Shown: positions 11,752-22,440 of the stretch, piece after piece
Layout of the letters: each line of letters starts with the position of its first letter
How positions within the stretch are numbered: the first letter of the stretch is position 1
NCBI GenBank assembly: GCA_020091685.1
Contig: CM034610.1
Location: forward strand, 7,856,948 to 7,920,947
Direction of reading: 5' to 3'
Origin: Lutjanus erythropterus
Taxonomy: Eukaryota > Chordata > Actinopteri > Lutjaniformes > Lutjanidae
DNA: 64,000 nucleotides
Translations under genes and position numbers: made by a program
Notes under the pieces: generated by a model
Seen by the model: only the letters and a program-made list of their open reading frames with translations
Told to the model about the DNA's origin: nothing
Database searches by the model: none

Positions 11752-12060
11752 GTCTGAAATAATAAGCTCTTGAGATAACAATTAGATCTAAAAGAAAACT
11801 CAGTCATCTTAACTGAGATCTTAAATTTGTCTCAGTGGTCAAATTTAAGTCTTGTTGCTCCATATCGTCAAAGAGAAACCTCTGAGACACCTGTGAGCTC
11901 AGCCAAAGATTTGTTGCTTTTCTTTTGTTTTTCTCCTGCTTTCGCCTCAGGTTTAGGAGAAACAGATGAGACTTCAGTAAGCTCAAAATAACAATCTCAG
12001 TTATTTCTCGTAAGAAAAAGAAAGGATGATGAGAAACAACATTTTCCTCTGGGGTGAACT
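11752..12060 (+). repeat. Dispersed repeat, copy 1 (partner at 19885-20158)
   Basis: Collinear with 19885-20158 over nearly its whole length. Shared blocks include AGCTCTTGAGATAACA, GTCTCAGTGGTCAAATT, AGTCTTGTTGCTCCATATCG, AGACACCT/GGGACACCT followed by GAGCTCAGC, and AAGCTCAAAATA. By eye the identity is high, with small gaps. No coding frame. It lies immediately after the transposon end at 11352-11735, so one may have inserted beside or into the other. Confidence 0.8.
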
Positions 12061-12338
12061 AAATGCGATTACTTTAAGTACATTCTTCAGCTGTTTGTTT
12101 TGGTTCATGTATGACTTGTGAACAAGTGGGCACTTTTTGCAATAGCCTCAAGTGAATGGGAGAGCTGCAGTAACTCACTTGGTAAGTAGTCAACCCCATG
12201 GACTCAGTCCTCTTCAGTGGCCCTGACATTTCTGTATTAGTTCATTAAATTTTGTATTAAATGTACATAGTTTGGTCTTGGTCTTTACAAAGTAGTTTGA
12301 ACTACTCTTTCTAAGTAGCCCTGGGGTGTTTCGCACTA

Positions 12339-12492
12339 CCTTGTTTGGTCCAGACTTTCGGACTTTTCAGTTTGATCTGGATCAAAATTACAGGTGTGCA
12401 ACCTCCCCCAGACCATGTTCCAGACCAAAACCCCAAACTCTGGTCCAGCGAAGAGGTGGCCTTGGTCTGGATCAAATTGAACCATAAACTGG
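12339..12492. repeat. Fold-back-like repeat with GGTCCAGAC/GTCTGGA words
   Basis: TTTGGTCCAGAC and GATCTGGATCAAA near the left edge are mirrored by CCAGACCATGTTCCAGACC and GGTCTGGATCAAATT to the right. This resembles a common fish MITE-like element seen from memory. Edges are uncertain. Confidence 0.35.
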
Positions 12493-14568
12493 GACAGGAA
12501 GAGCTGGAGAAAGGACTTTAAGACATGAAAGCACCCATAGTTAACCAAACTATATGTATCCCAAGGGTAGTTTAGCTGTAGTTAGCTTTCAAAGTAGCGT
12601 CCCCCACACAGTTGCAGATATAAGCAATGACAACTAGCTTGAGTAGTTCCCTTTCTCATACAAGTAACAGTTAGCAATAGCAACAGCTGATAATGGTAAG
12701 TGAGGGCAGATCCACTGTGTTGATGTCATTTAATGAGTTATGTTCACAAAATTATCTGTGCTTACTCATTTTTCAGACTTCCACACCTACACAGGTAACA
12801 AAGTCTCCATACAAATATTAAGTAAAAGGTGTTTTTCTACCCCAGAAAACGAGAACAGCTAAGTGTGTCCTGTCAGGTCCTGTCATCAGTTACGTTCGAT
12901 CTACACCTGCCCACACAGTCCTGAGAGGAGCTCTAATCAGGCAGCAAGTGAAAACACCTGTGAGGACATACCATGTGTGTAAGTGGGGTCAAAAAGACTT
13001 TTGAGCTCTGAACACATAGGTGTTAGATACACATGGGTGATTAAATCACTCAGAAATTTCATTTGTTTGACAACTAAAGTCTTAGAACTTTGTGGCGGTG
13101 CTTTTTTGTCAAAGTCAGTGGTCTACAAAATGAATATTGATGAAGTATGTTTCAACACACTGTCAATAGTGGCCCGTCCCATTGTTTGTTCCCTCCCACC
13201 TCTTGTTTATTGGAGTCAAATAGGGTGTTTTCACACGTTTTCTTCCCTCATAATGACCCAATAACCACTGCCGAATTACCATACTGTTATCATATGAATA
13301 GCTCTTTTTGTAAATGGGTGGGCCATCTGGAGCTGCTTTCTGACTGAATGTGCATGTTGTTCGTCTTAGTCCCCTCACATTGTTCGACAAAATAACAAAA
13401 ATAAATTCACAATTCCTGTTGAAGGTTTCAGAGGGTTTTTTTTGTGAGTGTTTGAAGGACAAAAGACTTTTCAAGAATTTTGGCAAAATTTTTGTTGAAT
13501 ATCTCGGGACTGTTGACCCCAAGAATGAAGATTTTCCACTTTTTGGCAGTTTTTGGTCTATGCAGACATCAATGTTTATTACCTCTAAGTCAAATTAGCA
13601 CCAGCCGGACCCACACCCATGTTTAAACACACAGTCACTCACTTGTGTTCTCTACTGGCACAGTGCCTGTGCTCCTGCCGCTGTTGATGTGTTTCCATGG
13701 TGACGACGAGCTTAGCTTGGAGATATAAAAAACTAATACTTTTTGAAACTTTTTACAAGCTGCAAAGTCACTAATAACTTTATTCTTGCAGACTTTGAGT
13801 GCACCAAAATCATCCCAAATGTCCAACTTGGCTTTTGACAATGAATTGTCCACAATTTGATGTCCTCCACTGGCTATTTTTGTCTAGCCTACATCGCTCT
13901 AAGATAAAATAGCGACATCCCATTATTTGGCAGGATGTGGTGTCGTAAGCTTTCACAATAAAACTCTGCCAGCTGATAAAGCTTGATATTATTGTATTAC
14001 ATTACAGTATTATATTGTTAAAAATACTTCACAACCATTTTGAATCCTAATTTCTCCGGGAAAAAGAATATTGCATTGTATATGTTATATTGTTCTCACC
14101 TGCTGCCTGCCTGCACCCCTGAATTTATCTAAATAGAATTTTTACTTGCTACACAGCGTTTTTGCACATCACCTGGTGGGTAACCAGTACCCGACCTGGC
14201 GCAGGACTCCACTGCGCATTCATCAAATACCATATGGTGCGAATATAATTTTAAAAAAGGAGTTAAATGAAGTGATTTTTGCAGTACATGCAGTATGTGT
14301 GATATGTCTCCAGTTACAGCGGGGAATGTGAAGTGTACTGCAACACACGTGCTTTGTGATGAAGTTGGCTCATTGTTCATGTGTGTGTATGTGAGCCTGA
14401 TTAATGTAATGAGGATTAATTTCAGCTCAGAGGACCACCCTGAATGGGACACAAGACTGGGCACCACCTGGTGAGCTTTCCCTCTCTCATACGCAGCAAC
14501 ACTTGGTTCATGATGCAGGAATTTGCATAGCGAATCACTGTTACCATTACCAAACCCTCTCACCCGTG

Positions 14569-14571
<3 letters not shown>
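12493..14571. other. Unassigned sequence, no gene seen
   Basis: No recognised gene. Overlapping frames at 12983-13264, 13147-13347, 13163-13522 and 13350-13598 lie on both strands over the same DNA and none shows a domain. They are treated as chance frames. Confidence 0.4.

Positions 14572-14600
<29 letters not shown>
14572..14600. repeat. (GT)n microsatellite
   Basis: About 14 uninterrupted GT units. A CA run follows 160 bp later on the same strand. Confidence 0.95.
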
Positions 14601-14603
<3 letters not shown>

Positions 14604-14761
14604 ATGTGTTCCTGAACTGGTATGTAAGACCAGCTCATCCCAACTAACAACCCAAACCTCTGTCATCACATGCTAATACATGCTAAAAAGCAGACACACT
14701 TGCAAAATCCTCCATTGCATTATCTCATTTTCACGATATGTTTTGTCAGCAATTGTTGCTG

Positions 14762-14763
<2 letters not shown>

Positions 14764-14796
<33 letters not shown>
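14764..14796. repeat. (CA)n microsatellite flanking a hAT-like element
   Basis: About 16 CA units end eight bases before the CAGGTGG terminus of the element at 14805. This may explain the poor match of its target-site duplication. Confidence 0.95.
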
Positions 14797-14798
<2 letters not shown>

Positions 14799-14804
14799 TG
14801 CACA

Positions 14805-16009
14805 CAGGTGGCAAAAGTACATACATTCTTTACTCAAGTAGAAGCACAGACACTTGTGTAAAAAAATACTGCTAAAAGTAGAAGTGCTGATTCAACTTCT
14901 TCACTCAAGCAAAAGCAAAAAACTACAAGCACTGAAATGTACTTCAAATAAAAAATAAAAAGTCGCCCTCATTTCTACCAGCTGTTCCTGTGCAAAGCTA
15001 CTGAACCTCACTTTTATCTGCAGTCGAGTTTCCCTGTCTGTTTAGTCTTGTTACATCTTTTATGAGGTTTTCATTTGGTTCCAACTTTATGCCGTTTTTT
15101 GTCTTATGTCTTTTACATTGTTTTCACCTTTTCACGTCTTGCATGTCCTTTTCATCTTGTTACGTCTTTTTGTCTTGTTACATCTTTTAGTTTATTTTCA
15201 TAATTTTTTGCTTCAAAGTCATTTTCGTCTCATTATATCTTTGACGTCATTTTCGTCTTGTTATGTTATTTACATTGTTTTCACCTTGTTATGACTTGTT
15301 ACATTATTTTGATCGAATTAGGTCTTGTCACTTCATTTTTGTCTTGCGACGTCTTGTTATGCTCGTTACTTTCATGTTGTTTTCATCTTGTTACGTTGTT
15401 TATGTCCATTTCATCTCATTAGATCTTGTTACATGGTTTTGTACTGTTATGCCTTTTAAGTCATTTTTATCATGTTTTGCCTTAACGTAATTTTTGACTA
15501 ATGTTTTTATGTTTTTCATTTTGTCTTTTACATCATTTTTATCTTGTTAGGTCTTTTAGGTGTATTTCATCTCATTGCATCTTACATCATTTTCATCATC
15601 AATTTAGTTTTCGTCTTATGTCTTTTACGCTGTTTTTACCTTATGTCTTGTGTCATTATCATCTTGCTAGGTCTTCTGTGGTTTTTGTCTTATGTAATTT
15701 TCATCTGTCTTGACATGTCTTTAACATTGTTTGTGTCTTGTTATCTCATTTTCATCTCATTTCATCTTTAACACTATTTTTGTCTTCTTAGGTCATTTTC
15801 ATCTTCGGTGTTGATGTTGGGAGGGCAGCACACAATGATGCAACATACAAATAATCAAAGGAGTAGAAAATACAGATATTTTTGTTAAAGTGTAAGGAGT
15901 TTTAGTAAAAACTTGGCAAAAAAATACATGCTCAAGGAAAGTACAGATACCTAAAACTCGTCTTAATTACAGTAACAAAGTAGTTGTACTTAGTTACTTC
16001 CCACATCTG
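14805..16009. mobile_element. hAT-like nonautonomous element with expanded internal T-rich array
   Basis: The left end reads CAGGTGGCAAAAGTACATAC, then TACTCAAGTAGAAG. The right end (15860-16009) reads through AAAGTACAGATACCT to GTACTTAGTTACTTCCCACA then TCTG. Its reverse complement begins CAGATGTGGGAAGTAACTAA. Ends starting CAG and a GTAC-rich subterminal region fit a teleost hAT family I recognise. The flanks GGTGCACA and CATTCACA agree at 5 of 8 bases, weak support for an 8-bp duplication. The right 150 bp recur at 54566-54716. No transposase coding sequence remains. Confidence 0.7.
15040..15810 (+). repeat. Degenerate tandem array of TTTTCATCTTGTTACGTC-like units
   Basis: About 770 bp built from imperfect T-rich units such as TTTTCGTCTTGTTA(C/T)GT, CATCTTGTTAGGTCTTTTA and TTTACATTGTTTTCACC. 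Unit spacing is around 20 bp and often grouped in pairs. The array lies wholly inside the hAT-like element. The several Phe/Leu/Ser-rich frames here (15106-15294, 15263-15490, 15501-15713, 15544-15771) are translations of the array, not genes. A TGACGTCA octamer occurs by unit drift at 15242-15249. Confidence 0.75.
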
Positions 16010-16049
16010 CATTCACACACACACATACACACAAACACTATGAAACCCC

Positions 16050-16262
16050 ATCAAACAGCGAGGGATCTACACGAGTGGCATGGAAAGAGAGAGGCCGAGC
16101 TGCCGGGGAGAAATCCAGCAGAAGTGATTTCCATCCGGAAACGGTTCACTGGTGCCCGTCTGCTCTCTGATCCCCTGGCGGTAACAATATTCAGCTGACA
16201 TTTCACTGGAGAAACTTAATCCCACCTTCCCCCCGCCAGCGATACCTTATTGCAGGGCTGGC
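16050..16262. promoter_or_regulatory. Candidate conserved noncoding block
   Basis: A compact, higher-complexity, moderately GC-rich stretch (for example GCCGAGCTGCCGGGGAGAAA and ACCTTCCCCCCGCCAGCG). It has no repeat signature or open frame and sits between microsatellite-bearing repeats. This is a composition argument only. Confidence 0.2.
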
Positions 16263-17063
16263 ATCAACACACACGCACGTCTCGATGTAAACCATCCACA
16301 CACGCATGTACACAACTGGAAAAACACAGACACGGCTGATTCTCTTCCAAGTCACACCCTCTGACCACCAATGTTTCCCCCCTCATGTATGTGATGTATG
16401 TTCCTCGGGTCTTATTGTGGGTTTGATTGATACACAGGCAAAACATGAGCATACCAGGTTATAAATGTTGGGAAACCACTCGCTTGAGTATTGCAGTGTG
16501 TGGTAATAAGAGCTGAAACACAGATAAAAATGTGGTGGAAGCAAAATGAACATTTCTAAATGATAAAAGGGATTTCTTTTACTTTTAATGTGGTAACCAC
16601 AGTGACACGTATACCGTCACCACATGTATGAGAGGTTTGTTTTTCTTGATTTATCAGAAAATGAAAAGGAGCTAAAACAGCTGTGTGTTGCAGTCCAGGC
16701 CCGCTCGATATATGTTAGCCATCCCAGGGTGAAAAGTGAGTGAAACATAGCAATCTCACTGGGAATATCCAACATGTTTCTGTATCCTGGGTCTACCCAT
16801 AAGTCATTTATTTATGACAGCTGCAACTATTAATGCTTAGAATAATTTAAGCAATCAAATTTCTTCAAGAGGTCTTTGTGATATCAGAGGATGAACACAT
16901 AAGTCACAATAAAGTGCTGCATGTCTTGTTGTCACACATAAAATACATTTTATTTTTTTTTTACACCGTCACAACAAACACACCCAGTTCAGTTCAGACA
17001 GTCTACACACACACATGAACGTAGCTCCACAGTGAAGATTCAGGCTAAAATCATGGTATAAAT
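16263..17063. other. Unassigned sequence
   Basis: Short CA runs near 16268 and 17006, a T run near 16955, and no coding signal. Part of 16810-16860 resembles a weakly preserved piece of the family at 17064. Confidence 0.35.
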
Positions 17064-17399
17064 AATGACTAGCAATTATTTTCACTGTTAATCTTTTGAT
17101 TATTTTCTCAATAAATATTTTAGTTGTTTGGTCTATAAAATGTCAGAGAATGGTGAAAATGTCCATCAGTTTTTCCCATAGCAGAAGATGGTGTCCTCAA
17201 ATGTCTTGTTTTGTCACCAACCCAAAGATATCAAATTTATTGTTATAAATGAGTAAAGAAACCTGAAAATATCCACATTTAAGAGGCTGGAATCAGAGAG
17301 TTCTGACTTTTTTTTTCTTAAACAATTACTCAAACCAATTTTGCAATTATCAAAATAGGCAATTAATTTTTATAACTGATTAATTGTTGCAGCTCTAGT
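17064..17399 (+). repeat. Common percomorph dispersed repeat (AATTATTTTCACTG...GTTGCAGCTCTA family)
   Basis: The segment contains, in order, TGACTAGCAATTATTTTCAC, TTGTTTGGTCTATAAAATGT, CTCAAATGTCTTGTTTTGTC, AACCCAAAGATAT and AATTGTTGCAGCTCTAG. I recognise this order as one of the most frequent interspersed repeats of percomorph fish. Essentially the full consensus length seems present. It carries no frame. The class (MITE or SINE) is not settled from this copy. Confidence 0.75.
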
Positions 17400-17939
17400 T
17401 CACTGATTCTTTAAGAGTGTTAAATTAGGAAATTATAGCCAGATTTAAGATGCGACCAGAAGTGAATCTCTGTGACTGAAGCAGAAAAGAAGGGCACAGT
17501 CGACAAAGATCCAGCTTCGCACAGTCAACTTTCCCCAGATAAATAAAGGTTATAGGAAAAATCAAACAGGCGTGTAGATTTTCATTGCTGAAATTTTGGG
17601 TGCGTGATTTTGGTCTGGCATCTAAGCATTTTCCGATGTTGTCCACAGTGTGGGGAAACACTGATGAATAAGTTCCAATGCGAGAAATTTGGAATATTTA
17701 ACAAGTCGAGTGGTGAAGGCAACTACTACTGCTGGAAACAGTAATCTTGATTTTGTTGGATTTCGTCGGCTGATGTGTGATTCACCACCTGGTCCTCTGA
17801 TTGCTACAAGACTCCCAGGCCTAAACTTGGGTGTCACATTCAAGTCCTACTGTTTACATTGGAGCGTGGACTCGGCTCTGTGGGCTTCACTGCCACTGTT
17901 ATAGAAGAAGCAGTAAAATAATGGAAAAGGTTTAACACA
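17400..17939. other. Unassigned sequence
   Basis: Open frames on both strands (17425-17661, 17622-17843, 17689-17904) overlap one another and show no domain. No repeat is recognised. Confidence 0.35.
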
Positions 17940-18193
17940 AGTGTGTGGGAAGGGAGAGGCGTGTGTGTGCGTTATATATTTAAATACATGTGTGCTTGTG
18001 TACTTCTGCGCTAGTAAATGTGCATATGTGCGGCTCACGTGTGTGTGAAAGCATGTGTGAGTGTGCGCAGGCATGTGCGTGCATGTGTGTGTGTGTGTGT
18101 ATGTGCGTAGGCGTTCGGTATGCCTGCCAGTCTGGGGTTCTCCTGGCAATGAAGGCTTCCCGCTGCAGCATCAGAGGTGACGAGGTGCGAGGG

Positions 18194-18234
<41 letters not shown>

Positions 18235-18540
18235 ACACAGAGGGTTTTCCTCAGTCTCGTGCCAAAGCAGAGAGAGGAAAAGACCAGTGTGAGGTGCTGG
18301 GAAATAAGCAGCATTAAAATAGTGAGGGCTTTTTCCACTGGCACGTTCCCACATACAGCGAATACACAGAAGTGACAGGTGACTCGGTCTGGCGTGACTT
18401 CTGTCTACACACACACACTAAAAACACACAAACACACGTGATCCTCACACACGTACAAAAACACCTAAAAAACATGAACACGAGCATGCACTGCAGACAC
18501 ACATCATGTGTGCATCAACGCACATGACCCCCTAAATTAC
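17940..18540. repeat. GT-rich then CA-rich microsatellite cluster
   Basis: Imperfect GT runs (about 17958-18110) are followed by a CA run at 18198-18228 with a short CA tail to 18238 and further CA words to 18540. A short non-repetitive island at 18110-18195 (GCCTGCCAGTCTGGGGTTCT) lies between them. The six overlapping frames here are Cys-Val or Thr-His repeat translations. Confidence 0.85.
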
Positions 18541-18980
18541 ACACATGCATTCTGAGGTCGCTCACACACCTTTAATTCATCATTAATACGGTTAAATCCA
18601 CTATTAGGAGTGAAAAAAGTTTTTCCTTGCCATGTGCTCTGGGCTCTGGCTCATATTTTTGTGTGAAGTGTTCCACGCCGTGAACTTGATTTATTCATTT
18701 GTTCAGAGAGACTCTCTGAATCATGTTGTCTTTTTTCTTTCTGCTTCCATTTTATATTCTGCACGGTTCCGGTAAGCAATAACAGGCCATCGTGTTCTTA
18801 TTGCTCTCCAGTGGGAAGCAAGGTCCTTTAGCTTGGCAGTTGTGAGGGAACTAGTCACACACGCACACAAAACTGTGCACATATACACTTAGAGGCACAC
18901 GTACCCATAAAACACACAAACTCATAGATACATTTATTTTAAAAACGCAGATGCATAGGCTCATGTCACAAAACAAATTA
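18541..18980. other. Unassigned sequence
   Basis: Nothing recognised apart from scattered CACA words near 18855-18930. Confidence 0.35.
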
Positions 18981-19160
18981 TTTTGGTAGAGCTATTTGCA
19001 CCCTGGGTGGAATAGCAAAAGTGGCTATTTACACCAGGGTGTATATAACCTCATATGGCAAAAACAAGCACGTAGGTGTCCATAACCAACATTTCTATTT
19101 GCACCTGGGGTGTAATTAGACACATTGGTTCCATCCAGGGTGCAAATAGCCCTACCAAAA
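18981..19160. mobile_element. 180-bp fold-back (MITE-like) element
   Basis: Arms 18981-19012 and 19129-19160 are reverse complements over 32 bp with two mismatches (each begins TTTTGGTAG(A/G)GCTATTT and continues GCACCCTGG). Two further internal copies of the GCTATTTACACCAGGGTG-type motif lie near 19023-19042 and 19094-19112, so the motif occurs four times. It has no coding capacity. Confidence 0.8.
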
Positions 19161-19789
19161 AAAATATTTTAGTTATTATTTACCCCTGAATAGCAGAGAA
19201 AAAACACAATCTTTCCCTGAACTTAACCAAAAAGTTTTGCGACCTAAACCTGAAAAGCTGCAACTGACAATAATAAAAAGCAGGTAGCACCGACATGTAA
19301 CTTCATACTTCTGAGGTATGGTTGCAAAACTGAAACTTATACCATCAAATCTTAGTCTCCTGGGGCAGCGTTCAGATTCTGCTTTCTAACAAGAAAGACT
19401 AGCTTTTAATCCCTTCATCCACCACAGCCTCTTATCAACAGTGAATTTGATGCTCTTTTGGTGGGTTTGGTGTGAACAGCTGGATAGCTGCTGTGTCTCT
19501 GTTCATACCCAGGTATAAAGAAGACACCGTTTTTTTCTGGGGGGGTTTTCTGCTAAAAATTAGGAAATAAGCAGAGAGAATATGAAGAAACTTTGCTATC
19601 TTATCTGACAAGAAAATACTGACATAAGTTCTAAGTTCAACCATTCAGTAAAATGTGATTGTTGGGAGACAACAGCTGTCTTATACCAGTCAATTTAAAC
19701 CTCTGACCACTAATTTTTTTTTAATCAAGCTCCACTCAGAGGAAAGGAAAAGTTAAAAATAAGACGTTGTCTTTGTCCAGCCTGACTCC
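19161..19789. other. Unassigned sequence
   Basis: AT-rich with homopolymer runs. The minus-strand frame at 19435-19644 has no domain. The region 19790-19884 may be the 5' extension of the repeat that starts at 19885. Confidence 0.35.
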
Positions 19790-19884
19790 TCCTGAGAAAT
19801 AGCCTTTGTCTCAAGACAAACTTGAGCCCAGTGAAGATTTTAAAATGTTCTTTTTTTTTGTCTTACTGCACTGATCTTAATTTT

Positions 19885-20158
19885 GTCTTAAATAATCAGC
19901 TCTTGAGATAACAGTGACATCTAGAAGAAAACTTAGTTGTCTTATATGAGATCTTAAACCTGTCTCAGTGGTCAAATTAAAGTCTTGTTGCTCCATATCG
20001 TTGTCAAGGAGAAAACTCTGGGACACCTATGAGCTCAGCAAAAGATCTGCTTTTCTTTTGTTTTGCTCCACTTTCTGTTCTCTAACAGATGAAACTTCAA
20101 TAAGCTCAAAATAGGAATCTCATTTATTGTGAGAAGCACAATTTTCCTTTGGGTAAAC
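19885..20158 (+). repeat. Dispersed repeat, copy 2 (partner at 11752-12060)
   Basis: Same orientation and order as copy 1, from GTCTTAAATAATCAGCTCTT to CAATTTTCCTTTGGGT. It lacks about 30 bp that copy 1 has near 12005-12035. The flanks differ from those of copy 1, showing dispersal rather than a segmental duplication. Confidence 0.8.
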
Positions 20159-22315
20159 ACAAAAGTTCATATGGCAAACCCATAAACCCAACATTTACAC
20201 AGCCAGCAGACACAAAGCCACATTAGCATTCATGCATTTGGTGTCATTTCTTTGTGGGTAACAAACAAATGTAGGCCTGTGTCCAGGATGTTGCTCTCCA
20301 CCTACTCTTGAGGGAAATATCCTGCTCTTTAACCACTCTGTGCTTCAGTACTCTTTCTAGCTCATCGCTAACTTTGTCAGTGTGCTGTGTGGTGCTGACC
20401 AGGTAGTCTACACTTAGTTTATCAGATCTGTTTTGTCAAAAACAGCTGCAGATGAAAATTATACTCATGAGGATGAACAAAAACAGTAAAGTTGCAGCCA
20501 TAAAACCAAATGAAGCATAAAGATGCTAAAACGCTCCGTAGAGCTGCTCTGAAACTGCAGAATGAGGTGTAATTTTCAGCAGCTTTGTCAGAACCAGTGA
20601 CCTATTGAAAGGTACACTTTTTTTAATCTTTTTTAAAACCAAAAACATTGAATTAACATTCAGTTTCTCACTGAAACAGTGTCTATATTACAAAATTGTT
20701 TTAAGCATTTTCTTCCTGATTAAACAGTTTTATAGCATGTTTTTAACATTGTATTCTTTATATTGTAGTTTACTTTGTTTCTTAGCTATTAGTCTACATT
20801 TTGTGTTTCATGTTGACAGCGAAATACAAAAAAACAAATCTCACAAACACCACAGGGTACTTTTAACATTACGCATATTCATTTGACCTGTAAAAATATT
20901 AATCAGTACAGCTTTTAATAACTTTGTGACAGTGTTGTGACAGTTTTAACATAATGATTCATTTTAAAATCAATATTAGAATTTAAAGCATTATTTCAGG
21001 GATTATGGCAAAATTAATGTAAAACTAATGTAAACACAGACAGATGTAACACTCAGACTGCCAATGACAGCCTTGCCTTAAATTATAGCCAAATAAATTT
21101 TGACCAATAAAGTTGAAACCATGCTAGCCATCTTGTCCACTAATACCTTGCTTTGTGACAGCAATGTCATAGTGGCTCAAATAAAAAACAAATCGAAACA
21201 GATGAAGAATTATTTGTCACGTAACAAGTGCTACATTAAGTTGACAAAAGAAAATCATTCTGTAACTTTATTTTAATAATTAAATAAATGTTTTAATCAT
21301 TTTTTAAGTGCACACTGCTGCTCCTTTCTTCTCAAATATGTTTTTTCTTTGTCATATGATAGTAATTTGAAGATCTTTGGATTTTGGTCAGACAAAACAA
21401 GACATATGAATACGTCATTGGTCTGTGGGAAATTATAAGAGGCATTTGAAAATTAAGCCACTAGCCCTCAGAATGCCTGAGTACGTCCCTGGACTGTTGT
21501 ATATTTTGAGTTCTTTCCTTCCCATTACCTTCTTTTTTTACCCAATTTGCCAAAGTCCCACAGCAAAACCCTGTGGCTCCCGTGGCTCGGCCCACTGAGG
21601 ACTGACTCAAGCGGTGACTTAATTTCTGCCTCCAGAGAAATGTAGCTATATAAATCTATTAAACCTATACACACTGGAGGAACATTTGGTCCTGATGTGC
21701 GCAGTAGAGGACATCACACACATATAAAAGCTGTCAGACGGCAGCGGAGAACTGGCTGGTGCTGGTGAAAAGCTAGCAGCAGATGGTCACAGTGGCTGTA
21801 CACCATCCATCCAGCACATAAAGCAATCAGCACCGAGCCTGCACCGGCAGATCATCAGAGCAGGAGACATGATTCAGTGGCACCATATATGACTGCCACT
21901 CCCTGCACCGCGTGTTAGTGCAACACAGCATTCCCATTTAATATCCTACTGTTCTGACAATGAGACAATAAGACTAACGGATACGGTGATGTAATATATA
22001 TGCTTCATTTTACCATGAAGCACACTATAACCTGCCTTAAGTTTCCATATGTTACAGTGGGAATCGGATGCATCAGGAAAAATGATGGGGAAAGGGACAG
22101 GGAGGACAGGGAGAACCGTGAGAGCGCGAGCTGTGTCGCACAGTCAGATGGGCAAGATGAAGAAAATTCCTGCTGAAACAGCCACAATACAGAGGTCCAC
22201 TAATAATATTTTTGTGTAGGCAGATGGTTTGTTTGCCATGTCTGTGAAAGAATGAAAAATGAGTCTTTTGCCATTTTAAAACCAAAATTAGCGTGTGTAT
22301 GTAGGGTTTACAAAT
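20159..22315. other. Unassigned sequence, no gene seen
   Basis: AT-rich in 20600-21400 with no recognised repeat. The part at 21540-21960 is of higher complexity (GGCTCCCGTGGCTCGGCCCA; AGACGGCAGCGGAGAACTGG). A TATA-like ATATAAAAG occurs at 21722-21730, but no frame follows. Confidence 0.35.
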
Positions 22316-22440
22316 GTGGTAAACCTGCTAAAATAGGTGATTGGTTCTTTTTTCCCATTGCCAGAAAAAGGAGTTTGCCTTTCTGTTTATTTTATGATCA
22401 GTGCCTCTGCCAACAAAAGGCAAAAATGTGTGCGTGTCCA
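22316..22440 (+). repeat. Dispersed repeat, copy 1 (partner at 50894-50980)
   Basis: GTGGTAAACCTGCTAAAATA, then TTTCCCATTGCCAG and AGGAGTTTGC, match GTGGGTAAACATGCTAAAAA, TTTCCCATTGCCAG and ACGAGTGTGC in the second copy, in the same orientation. Copy 1 appears to continue further (TGATCAGTGCCTCTGCCAAC). Confidence 0.6.

Noticed and set aside
15106-15771. Series of Phe/Leu/Ser-rich frames that look like membrane proteins
   Set aside because: They follow from the T-rich degenerate array inside the hAT-like element; the units, not selection, explain the composition.
15040-15810. Possible CRISPR-like array
   Set aside because: Units are degenerate, contiguous and T-rich with no constant repeat/unique spacer alternation, and the window is vertebrate nuclear DNA.
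21722-21730. TATA-like ATATAAAAG as a core promoter
   Set aside because: No downstream frame, initiator or CpG support; such words are expected often in AT-rich DNA.
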